Position numbers and translations under genes: made by a program
In this document: positions 25,001 through 34,154 of the stretch, one piece after another
How positions within the stretch are numbered: the first letter of the stretch is position 1
How the letters are laid out: every line of letters begins with the position of its first letter
Origin: Xiphophorus maculatus
Lineage: Eukaryota > Chordata > Actinopteri > Cyprinodontiformes > Poeciliidae
DNA length: 64,000 nt
Direction: 5' to 3'
Assembly (NCBI RefSeq): GCF_002775205.1
Contig: NC_036457.1
Coordinates: 11,384,996 to 11,448,995 of the forward strand
Notes under the pieces: model-generated
Seen by the model: the letters and a program-made list of their open reading frames with translations, nothing else
The model's database searches: none
Told to the model about the DNA's origin: nothing

Positions 25001-27388
25001 CTCTCCTCTTCCTCTCTTCTCAACCTTTCCTCCTCCTCAAGCCTCCGTCTCTCCTCCTCCTGCCTTTGCCGCTCCCTCTCCTCCTCTTCTTGCCTCAGTC
25101 GCTCCTCCTCTTCTTTCCTAAACATGGGCAAAAACAGAGAACATGGGCTCAAACATGCATGACTGAAAATTAAAAGCAATTTTAGGCACAAAATTGGCAC
25201 TTCAGGTACTTTTAGTTATTGTATTAATATAAAATCCTTAACTGAATTGTGTGTCATGCACGTAGATGAAATTTTTGTCAAATTAATACTTAGACACTGC
25301 AGCAAACTTGTATACTTTACCTTTTCCGCTCCTGCTCCTCCCTTTCAATTCTGTGCGATATGACGTAAGGAGCAAAGAGGTTACAGCACTTATTCAGAAG
25401 CTTGACAAACTCCACCATGGCCTCTTCTTTCTCCATATTGCCTAGGGAGGCCCACTCCTTCCTGCACAGAAAGTAACATGGAAGGTAAACAGCACTATTA
25501 AATCATGAACAAACAGCCATGATAATTACCTGCTAGTTAGAACCTTAAATAATCTAGTGCAGTACAAGAAATTCATCAAACTCATAAAATGTTCTGATTG
25601 AATTTAGCTCTTAATAATAGGGGTCATAAACTGATATTTGACCTAAATCACCCTCTCTGAGTCAATATGTTGAGTTTTCATAACAACACAAAAACAAATA
25701 TAAAGACTACATAATTCACATGAAAGTAAAGTCGTATTCTGCGGTTACCTTCGATCGTTTCCCAGGACGTCAAAGAAGCCAACTTCTGGGGATGCATCAG
25801 GATTATAAGGGCCCAGCAACACCTGCTTGTGAAGGGCCACAAGCCGAAGCTTCTCCTCATATGTAGGGTGGAAGGCCTTGCCATCTTTATCTGATCAGGA
25901 AAAAGTGGAAGAATTTAGTTAGCATATCCTTAAAGCTAAACTATGCTCAAGGAAAGTCTCTGAATATTGCAACAAACATGTGATACTCTACAAAGAGGAC
26001 ACAGAAGAAACTGCAATTTCAAATCAATATGATCATCTATGCAGAAAATCAGTAACAATCAGATCATCATGACAGTCTGTATAAACTAAGCAGGGCTGCT
26101 TTGAAAAAAAAGGTGGTCAGAAAGGCGATGCTTAGGACTTAATAAATATTACAACTGCAATATATAGTTTTTAAGTGAAGAGTAGAACATGTAGACAGGG
26201 ACCAGCAGATTTATAATGGCACTGACCAACTAGTGCTAGATCTAGATCAAGACGCAGATTTATGTACTGTGTGATATTTAAGCAAGTAGAACTAACCCAA
26301 ACTGACAAACTGGGGAGAAAATACAAAGCAGAGATTTTCTTTGTGCAGAGTGGCAACCAGGCCACTTATCTGTTTGCACAGTCATCAGTAGTCTTCTGTG
26401 CTAAGAAAAACAACCCACATGGCCAGTGCTGGAGTTGCTCACGCTTTGAAGCATCTCTTATTTTGGCATGGGTTTAAAATATAAGTGAAGGACTTGGAAT
26501 TAGAAGAGGCGGAAACATTTCAAGAGCATGCTATTCTGTAGAGTTAGCAGAGCCTTATAATTGGCAACAATGTTAAGAGTGTAGTTGGGAACAAAACAAT
26601 CACAATTACACTGTCCAACATTTAGATAAATTCGGTTAAAAACAACAAGGCGTGCATCTGTCCTCATTTGTAACTCTTTGACTTCATTAAAATGCGCCCA
26701 TAAACGTTCTATAGAGCTGCAGTAAAAAAAAGACTGGGCGTGTTAAAACCCCCCAAACAAGTCGCTGTAAGCTGCCACATTCATTTCAGAGTGGCGAACT
26801 GTTTCAGACAACATGACAAGATCTATATCACTCCAACTAAATAACCTAAATCCCGAAAACACGGCGGGTTTACATCACACACAACCGCAGACCAAAACCT
26901 CAAGAGCCTCGCTCTTGTTTTACGCCTCAACGGTCAGCTAACATGTCGTTAGCTACTGATTAGCTAGAGAGCTAATAGGCGACTGACAGTTAGCAGCTAG
27001 AGGTAGCAAAATGCTAACCACAGTCAGGAGAAACCCGAGCACACAATACATCACGCTCTTTAAAAACAATTTCCTGCATAACAGCGCCAGAACTGTTTAC
27101 ATCTTAAGAATTTAACATACCTTTAAAAAATTTAAGGGCCAGTCCGTACAGCTCCAGTAAAGGAAAGCCCCATTTCCTCTCTATCGCAGGTTTGCCCGAC
27201 TCTCCATCGTCGCCCTCTTCGTCCGCCGGTGTATCTGTCCCAGGTTGAGTGGGAGCGAGATTCGGTTCTTCTACTTGGTTCTGCTCGCCCTCGGGGTCTG
27301 GGCTGAGGGTGAGGCCGTCGATGGAAACTTCGAGCCGGCTGGTCGTAGCGCTGTCGAGGTCGCCGCTCTGAACCTCTGTCGCCATCAT
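22046..27388 (-). CDS. acbd3: Acyl-CoA binding domain containing 3 (Golgi resident protein GCP60)
   Basis: Golgi-membrane scaffold that binds giantin/golgin partners and recruits PI4-kinase beta. Coding exons: 27121-27388, 25749-25890, 25321-25461, 24959-25117, 24648-24822, 23748-23994, 22543-22830, 22046-22260. All junctions are GT-AG and in phase, giving 544 aa (human about 528). An acidic N-terminus leads into the acyl-CoA-binding fold ([18 protein letters not shown], then exons 2-3). Exon 4 is a Glu/Arg-rich charged coiled coil, exon 5 is Gln-rich, exon 6 is acidic linker, and exons 7-8 form the C-terminal GOLD domain ([14 protein letters not shown]; ending YYRVYYTR). Two adjacent ATGs, at 27388 and 27385, could start it. 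A Tc1 remnant sits in intron 5, 36 bases past the exon 5 donor. Confidence 0.96.
23178..23216 (+). repeat. Compound (AT)n(AC)n microsatellite
   Basis: A run of AT units passes into CA units and back to AT, within acbd3 intron 6. Short and imperfect. Confidence 0.85.
24235..24612 (-). mobile_element. Tc1/mariner-like element, internally deleted
   Basis: Within acbd3 intron 5. The segment about 24310-24400 ('catccatcttcccataaactctga', then 'agcagcatcatgctgccacc') matches the part of the fish Tc1 family that encodes the transposase catalytic region on the minus strand. The stretch about 24500-24610 ('tttgtgttggtatatccca', 'gcatacttttcaa') matches its outer terminal repeat. The sequence between is deleted and the frame is broken. 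Confidence 0.6.
26936..27018. repeat. GCTAA/TTAGC motif cluster in acbd3 intron 1
   Basis: About six or seven copies of GCTAA or its complement TTAGC fall within 83 bases, starting about 100 bases past the exon 1 donor. A similar cluster lies in lin9 intron 1 and another beside the first exon of the hAT transposase. Function unknown; see findings. Confidence 0.6.
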
Positions 27389-29670
27389 TGTAGACTGTCA
27401 GCTGAAGCAGCCACGTACCTACTTCCGTTTAGACCTGACGGAAGATCCGTTTTTTTCTAAGAAGTAAACAGTGACGAGGCTTTAACCTGATAGGCAGACA
27501 CATTCACATTGGATTATTTACACATTTACTTCGTTTTAAAGCAAACTAAAATAAAAAGCAGTAGGATCACAGGAAAAGTGGATGACAATTACAGTTTAAT
27601 ATACATTACTTAAAACCAATGGAATGTCCAATTATGGACATAGACCAGCCAGAATATTCATTCCCTTATTCTGATAACATTTTTTTTGTCCTTGATAGCG
27701 CCTGGTCACACTGTCTCTCTTGCACCTGGTGTTCACTATCAGCCCATATTTGCACAATTTAATTTTTTGCAGCTTAATTTCAACCTTTTTTCCTTATTTT
27801 ACACAGAGACAACGTACATTTGATTGACATTTTCTAAAGGAAACATTGTAGGGAAAAAAAACAAAACATTCTAATTTCCACTGGTAGTGCCAGTGCAGGT
27901 TGAGGTCAACTATAATTTAATAAACTGAATTGATAAAACCAGTATAAAATCTTTGAATTCTATACATTTCCAATAAATCATGACTCACATCTCATTAAAA
28001 CCAGTCAAACCATTCCAACTACAACCCTACACATGCTAAGTAAGACCATTGCTTGATCTTCACCATTCACATTAACCAATGGCTAATTTGTACTATGTAT
28101 GAAATAAAGCAATGCTGCAACGAGAATGTGGAAAAAGATTTGATAAGATTTGATGTCTAACATGTACCTTATAATGAGAATGATGAAACATCTATTTATG
28201 AATTAACTTTAGGAACAAAAATTTAAGTTGCAATGTCATGTGTAAAGTTCAAATACCAAAGGGCTTCATCTGAATCAACTAAACAAATAAAGGAATCATG
28301 GAAGATGCCCCCAGCCCCTCAAAAACAAAAGTTTTGTGGTTTTTTTAATGGTCAGACATTTTCAAAAACATTGGAGTAGATAAATGGGCTACCACAAGAA
28401 TCTGACCATTCTTGCAGTAAAACTAAAATACCTCTTAAATACACAAATACCACACTGAAAGGAAAGGCCCATAAGGGAGTTGACATTTTCACATATCTCT
28501 GCAAACCTTTGAGGTTGATCTACCAGCCTGTCTGTAGAACAAATGCATGTGGGCCAGATCAAACTGTTAGTTTGCCAAGTCTTTGGAAGGTGTGAACATG
28601 TTTTTGGATCCTGAGGCAGCTGCTGACTGGAAATGGCCATTAATCCCTACGCATCTCTGGTGTCTGAAGTGCAGTCCTGACTGTACACGAACACTGATTC
28701 CTTTTAACAGTTTTGTTTTATTTCTGTAGCCTAAAGCTGATCACCCAAATTAAAAATGAATCAAGACAAAACTGTGTGTCTTTACTTAATATTTGTAAAA
28801 TTGTAAGCTTTCTTACCTGTTTGTATTTGCAGAATTGCTTCTAGGAAGCATATTGCTCTCTGAGAACTTGTCACTGACAGTCACAAGGAAGCTGGAAGTT
28901 TAACACCCTGATTTTGCATAGCAATATGGTCTGTGTTCACAGGCAATACCCAATTAAGGTCCTCAGACAGACTGACTGATAGAGCTGTGAACGTCTTAAG
29001 TGATAAGAGCATCTTACCTGAACAAAGATGAAGGCGTAAAAGCTCTGAGATAAATAAGCACTAACGTTGGTGGAAAATTACACAGCAGCTCTCAGGTACT
29101 GTAAATTCACAAAGCCAGCAAGTTCACTGCTATACACAGGCCGGGTGACTTACATTCTCAGTTTTTTTTTTCTTTCAAAATAGGACGACAAAAAAATGGA
29201 TGACTTTAATATAACTATATTGCCAAACATGGAGCCTTTTTCCTGTGGTTTACCACAGCATGAGATCAACCCTATAAATCTCATGAGTCATCCAGAGTCT
29301 GGATTTCATTTAGTGATTCTGTTTTGCAATGTTAAAGTCAACCCAGACCCAGAGAAGTTTCGTATATGGTAAAACACTAATTTTTCAAAGGACATTTACA
29401 TAAAAGCCGCCAAACTTATGATCAAGTGCACTGTTAAGTTATTAACCGAATAAAAGCTAATTCTTACTCATCTTGTCAAACAACAGGGAACAAATTATCC
29501 TGCCTGCGATCCTAGCTGAGCTATTGACTTGATCCCTCTCCTATACAGATGAGTCTACTAATAACAACTGGCCACTCCTTCTTTTGAACTGGAGTTTGTA
29601 TATTCCAGCTAACACTGTCCCACTTAGGAAGACAGTGAAGTATAATTTTAGGACAACATTATCTTTAAAA

Positions 29671-29713
29671 TAAATAATAATAATAATAACAACAACAACA
29701 ATAATAATAATAA
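29671..29713 (+). repeat. (AAT)n/(AAC)n simple repeat
   Basis: AAT units switch to AAC and back to AAT over about 43 bases. Confidence 0.85.
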
Positions 29714-29869
29714 AAACAAGATAAACCTGCTTATGGATAGATGGATTTATGTCACAACTATAAACAAATGTATTTATTAATTTACTACACAATGCGTAAT
29801 TGTGTAAAAGAAAAAATAATTTTAAAAATAAATAAAAATCTGAAAAGTGTATCATGAATTTGCATCCTT

Positions 29870-31330
29870 ACCATTTGAGGCAAAGCTGTCAGCAACCTTA
29901 CAGCTGCAAGCCTTTGGGAAAATCTGACAATTCTTCAAGGCAAATCAGTCAGATCGCACAGAAAACATATATAAACAGCAATTTTAGGCTTTACCAGTAA
30001 TTTTACATTGGATTTAAGACTAGACTTTGAGTAGGCTTTCTTACTCATGTAGCTCTTTCGATATGGGTTATTGTTCTGGCACAAGTAGAACATCTATCGG
30101 CAGTCTGAAATTTTTTACAGCTTTTCAAGAATTTCCCTTCACTTTGTCAACTTTGGCATTGTTGAAGAAATGAAGTCCCACACAATGATGCTGGCACCAC
30201 CATGCTTCACCAGGGGCAATGGTGTGTCCAAAGGAAAGTACAGAGTTCTTTGCCACACATTGTATTTTGCATACCAACCAAAATGTTCAATATTAATCTC
30301 ATCTGATCAGAGCATTTAAGTAGGTTTGCTGTTTTTCCTCTGACTCATTGCAAATTATATACAGGACGCACAACTTTCATTAAAAAATTGGCCTTTTTCT
30401 TTCCACTTTTCCATGAAAGTCAGATTTATGAAGTGCACAATAAACACGTTCCTTTGATAGATTATAAACCTGTGCTGCAAGACCTCTGCGGTTTCTCCAA
30501 AGTTACAATGGTGATCTTCAAAGATTTTCTGATTCACTCTCTTTGTCTGTCCTGTCAGCAGAGGTGGGTAGAGTGCCCAAAACTGTACAAAAGCAAGAGT
30601 AGCACTACTTCAGTTTTTTTTTTTTTTTTTTACCTCAAATAAAAGTAAAAAGTAGTCATCAAAGAAATTACTCAAGGAGGTAAAAAAGTATTTGGTAAAA
30701 GGTCTATTCAAGTACTGAGTAACTCATCAAATTATGAATCATTTAATATTTAAAAATAACATCAGACAGACTAAAATCTAAAGTTAAGAGAAAATTTTGG
30801 TATTTTAAGGACCAAATTCACAATTAGTTACAAAGAAAATTAATAAAATCGGTTAAAACATGTTTTTTCCCCCTCAAATCAGTTTCTTTCAATATAAAAC
30901 TTATGAAACTTTAACAAAAACTGTAGATGTATGTCTGTGCCTGGTGAATTTTTGGTTAAAACATGTTTTTCATTCAGTGGGTAGAGAGTCCAAAAATTCT
31001 GAGGCGCGATACTTCATAACAAAATTACTCAAATAAAAGTAAAAAGTACAGTGTAGTAAAAATACTGCTAAAGGTATTTTTTTTTCTCCAAAAAGTTACC
31101 CAAGTAAATGTAATTGAGTAGATGTAACTGGTTATTACTAAACTCTACCTGTCAATTTAGGTGAAAGGCAATTTCTATAAGCTACGACTTCCTTCCATTT
31201 TATGCTAATTAGGTGGCCGCACTTTTCAGGCTTTTATGCTTAAAAAACTGAAAAATATATCTATCAAAGAAAATCCCAATAAATCTTTGAAGTTTTCAAT
31301 TAGAACAAATTGAGAAAAGGCTTAAGGGGT
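29870..31330 (-). mobile_element. Tc1/mariner-like element, decayed, split by a nested insertion
   Basis: Left of 30558 the sequence follows the fish Tc1 family in order: 'cagctgcaagcctttgg', 'tggatttaagactagactttga', 'atgatgctggcaccaccatg', 'tctcatctgatcagagca', 'gtcagatttatgaagtgcac'. After the nested insertion it resumes at 'ctgtcaatttaggtg' and continues through 'taattaggtggccgcac' to 'aaatcccaataaatc' near 31280. The transposase would read on the minus strand but is riddled with stops and indels. Family identity is from remembered consensus wording. Confidence 0.65.
30551..31155. mobile_element. hAT-type non-autonomous element nested in Tc1 copy
   Basis: The insert at 30559-31147 starts CAGAGGTGGGTAGAGT and ends ATTACTAAACTCTA. 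It contains the 'actcaagtaaaagtaaaaagtag' style blocks of a very common fish repeat. The flanks CCTGTCAG (30551-30558) and CCTGTCAA (31148-31155) form an 8-bp target duplication with one mismatch. The host Tc1 wording continues uninterrupted across it, so the order of events is clear. It has no coding capacity, and its right terminal repeat appears trimmed. Confidence 0.65.
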
Positions 31331-31577
31331 TAATATTATAACTCAAACTTTAAGTTAAATTATAATTTCTCATTGTTTTACTTGACATGAACTGGGTTTG
31401 CAAATTCAGTGCCAAGCCATGGGATTCTGTCCTCCTCCTGTCGCACGGCGAGCCCTTTGAACTAGTGCCCTGTTGGGAATATTTCCGTCTAGTTTCCGAC
31501 TGTCTCCGTTTGAAGACTACCGGTCCATTAGTGTAGCTTCACCCATTTCAGAAGCGGATAAATGTTTTCTCTGTCAA

Positions 31578-31585
31578 TGTGTATT
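31578..31585 (+). promoter_or_regulatory. FoxH1-type site upstream of mixl1
   Basis: TGTGTATT fits the FoxH1 consensus TGT(G/T)(T/G)ATT exactly and lies 262 bases upstream of the mixl1 start codon. Mix-family genes are established Nodal targets through FoxH1 and Smad2. Motif match only; an octamer of this type can occur by chance. Confidence 0.4.
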
Positions 31586-31646
31586 GAAGCCCGCAGCTTC
31601 CATTATCCCCCGCCTTTGTAAAGGCCCGCGGCCGCTCCACCGCTCC

Positions 31647-31666
31647 GGGTGTGATGGTTTACACCT
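31647..31666. promoter_or_regulatory. Facing pair of T-box half-site-like motifs upstream of mixl1
   Basis: GGGTGTGA at 31647-31654 and TTACACCT at 31659-31666 (reverse complement AGGTGTAA) face each other across four bases, resembling T-box half sites related to AGGTGTGA. Eomes-type T-box proteins are known activators of mixl1 in vertebrates. Confidence 0.4.
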
Positions 31667-31760
31667 CCGCGGGCCCGCAGACGTCTGAAGTCGCTGCGCG
31701 GTCGCTCCAGTGCCAGTCGGCCCCGATGGCTGACCCATTCACACGTCCAGACAGCAACTA

Positions 31761-31785
31761 CCTTTGATCGCGGAGGGATATATTA
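31761..31785 (+). promoter_or_regulatory. TCF/LEF-like site and TATA-like box of mixl1
   Basis: CCTTTGATC at 31761-31769 is an excellent TCF/LEF core match. GATATATTAA at 31776-31785 is TATA-like and about 60 bases upstream of the start codon, which would put transcription start near 31810 with a short leader. Both assignments are motif-based. Confidence 0.4.
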
Positions 31786-31846
31786 ACTCGAGCAAACTCG
31801 AAGGATTCAATCTCAGTTGGACACTAAAGGTAGGACGCGGAGGACC

Positions 31847-33106
31847 ATGTCTGCGGTTCATGGGAATATGCGCGTTGGGGATCCGAGTCACTTCCAGATG
31901 TATCAAGAGGAGCCCCTGCAGCTGAACAGTGCGGTATCGTCAGGTAAGTTTCTTTAGGATCTAAGCTTTCTGTAAAAAAATAGATAGTTTCAGCAAGTAT
32001 ATGTATTTACACTCTAGCTGATTCTTCGTATTATTTACGCACTTCCCCCAAACTACTTCTAGACTATGGCGCCTCAGACGTTACAAACTACTTTACCTCA
32101 ACAAACCCTGGTGCGAAAGAGGACAAGTGCGTTGCTATACTGACCCACAGGAGAAAGAGGACCAATTTCACCCAGCAGCAAATAGAAATTCTGGAGAAAG
32201 TTTACTCTGACACCAAATACCCAGACATCTACTTGCGAGAGAGACTGGAGGCTCTGACTGGGCTGCCAGAGTCCAGGATTCAGGTAATGTGCTTTAGGTT
32301 GACGGATTCAACTCAAGAGAATCCATTTTTATTGATTACTTGTGACAAAAATGAACCGCTCTTTTTTTATTTTCTTGCCTCAGGTGTGGTTTCAGAACAG
32401 AAGGGCCAAGTCTCGTCGCCAAGTTGGCTCCACAAAAGCATCCAACGCACCACCAGGAGGCCCCTTTGGGCAACTTCAAAGCAGGATGTGTCCAGAGAAA
32501 GGTAACTATTAATTAAAGTCAGTAGAAAGCCCCTCCCCCCCATTGGATCAGGGATCTTTTCTTACTTGGCTTCTTTCTTTTCCAGTCTATGATAGCCATG
32601 GTACTGAGGTACACAGGTCAGGAGGTCTAGAGGATGGTTGGACCGGCGTTCAGCTCAAATCCAGCAGCTACGACCGCGAGCTACCTTCCTGCATCTACGA
32701 CAAGGGAACCAGAGTCTCAGCAGAGCAGATACAGATTAAGCCTGCCGGGGCCGTCCCAAGCTGCTGCATCCCTCTTTATCCCAATGAGTTGGAGCACCAT
32801 CCAAGAACCAAATCCAGCTTGTCTGGCAACCAGGGCCCACAAATTCTGGTGGAGTATGACAATTTCCCACCAAATAAAACGATTGGACCAGAGATGAAAG
32901 TTGTGATTCCTCCCATACCGACCCAAGAAAGCTTCAGCAGGTCATCCCCGCAGGATAAGGAAGGTCAAATGCAGTATCCACAACCGAAGTCCACAAAAAG
33001 GTTCAACCAGTTTTCTCCAGTCTTTAGTGTAGAGGCACAGGACATCAGTGACTCTGATTCTGACTGGGAAAGTGATGCCATGACTGGCTTTCATGGCTTT
33101 ATGTGA
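31847..33106 (+). CDS. mixl1: Mix paired-like homeobox transcription factor
   Basis: Nuclear DNA-binding activator of endoderm and mesendoderm genes downstream of Nodal. Coding exons 31847-31943, 32063-32283, 32384-32501 and 32586-33106 join in phase to 318 aa. The homeodomain starts near RRKRTNFTQQQIEILEKVY in exon 2 and ends with WFQNRRAKSRR in exon 3; the base-contacting residue after WF is Gln, as in Mix proteins. Exon 4 carries FPPNKT, the Pro-Pro-Asn-Lys Smad-interaction motif of Mixer-type factors, then an acidic DSDSDWESD tail. The place between acbd3 and lin9 is the conserved position of mixl1. AATAAA signals at 33183-33188 and 33235-33240 suit a short 3' end. The Mix-related mxtx genes are less likely given this position. 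Confidence 0.94.
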
Positions 33107-34154
33107 TGTGTACAAAGAGTCAATGTTAATGATAATAATATTTTTATTTATTATGAAGCTGTAATAAGACTGAGTGTTAAAAAATAAACAAACTAAGAAA
33201 TCTCTTTATATGTATTAACTTGAATCTATTTTTGAATAAATTCAACAACATTAAGCAGTTGAAATCGCATGTTTAATATAAAAAGAGGAAAACATTTATA
33301 TACAATTGCCCTGAGGCGCTCTCATATACATCTGTACAAAACAAACAGGAAGGAAGTGTTGACTTGAGATCTTAAGGGTTAAGTCAATAATGCAGGCTTC
33401 ATTTGTGGGGGGAAAAGGGAGTTGCAGCAGCAGCCATGCCTGAGGTGGAAATGCTAAGATCTTAGAGTAAAAGGCATCGAAACCCAACATTTCTCCTTTA
33501 TAAAAATACCAAAATCTCTTTTCAGTGCACACAAAAATTACAAAAGCCATTTCTGAACATACAGCAGAAATGTCAACAATAGTCCTAATAATCATATAAT
33601 GTACAATTATCTACAATCAGTTTTATAAAACATTCTTCAGCTTCCCCTGTGCTTGCCAGCGGCGGAGCAACAGAACAAAACACTTACAGGGGGAAACATT
33701 AGGGACAGAAAATATTTCTTCACAACCATACACATCTATGCAAAAATAAATAAATACAGACTATAAAACTGTTAGAATCAATGTTTGGCACATGGAAACC
33801 AATAAATAATACCTAAAAGCTTGGAGATCTCAACTGTGGCAGGTAAAGGTAAAGATTAGTGATGACAGGAGACTATTTCAGGCTTGTATTGGTTGGTTGC
33901 ACAAACATTTTTATACAATAAAATGGGTGGGTAAAATACATGACATCTTCCCTCTGTTTATAAAACCCCAGGAATCCGAGACAAACTTCGCCCAAACTTG
34001 GGTTTGCACAACGGTGAGCCACAGTGTCAACACGGCCCAATGTTTGCCGCCTTAACAGCTCCGTTTCAGGAGACGGCAATAGTAAGCCTCATTTCAGTGT
34101 GTGCATGCACCTGTGTGGGTGGGTGTGTGTGTGTGTTAGGGAGGATGCAGAGAC
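33107..34154. other. Convergent 3' region between mixl1 and lin9
   Basis: mixl1 ends and lin9 ends face each other over 1.05 kb. The left 150 bases are the mixl1 3' untranslated region. The rest is probably lin9 3' untranslated region, though no clear AATAAA on the minus strand was found between 33280 and 34150. Candidates further left (TTTAAT near 33270, TTTATT near 33147) would make the two transcripts overlap tail to tail. Confidence 0.5.
33183..33240 (+). terminator. mixl1 polyadenylation signals
   Basis: Two AATAAA hexamers, at 33183-33188 and 33235-33240, lie 77 and 129 bases past the stop codon. Either would give a compact 3' untranslated region. Confidence 0.6.

Larger units (their letters stand above)
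27389..31846. other. Intergenic region between acbd3 and mixl1 (divergent)
   Basis: acbd3 and mixl1 are transcribed away from each other, so both promoters lie here. The first 80 bases are the acbd3 5' region. About 29870-31330 is a decayed Tc1-like element with a second element nested in it. An AAT/AAC simple repeat lies at 29671-29713. The last 300 bases are GC-rich and carry the mixl1 promoter motifs. The remaining AT-rich sequence shows nothing recognisable. Confidence 0.6.

Noticed and set aside
32233-32505. 90-codon plus-strand frame reading through mixl1 intron 2
   Set aside because: It is exon 2 sequence read into the intron and out of frame into exon 3; the spliced homeodomain reading is clearly correct.
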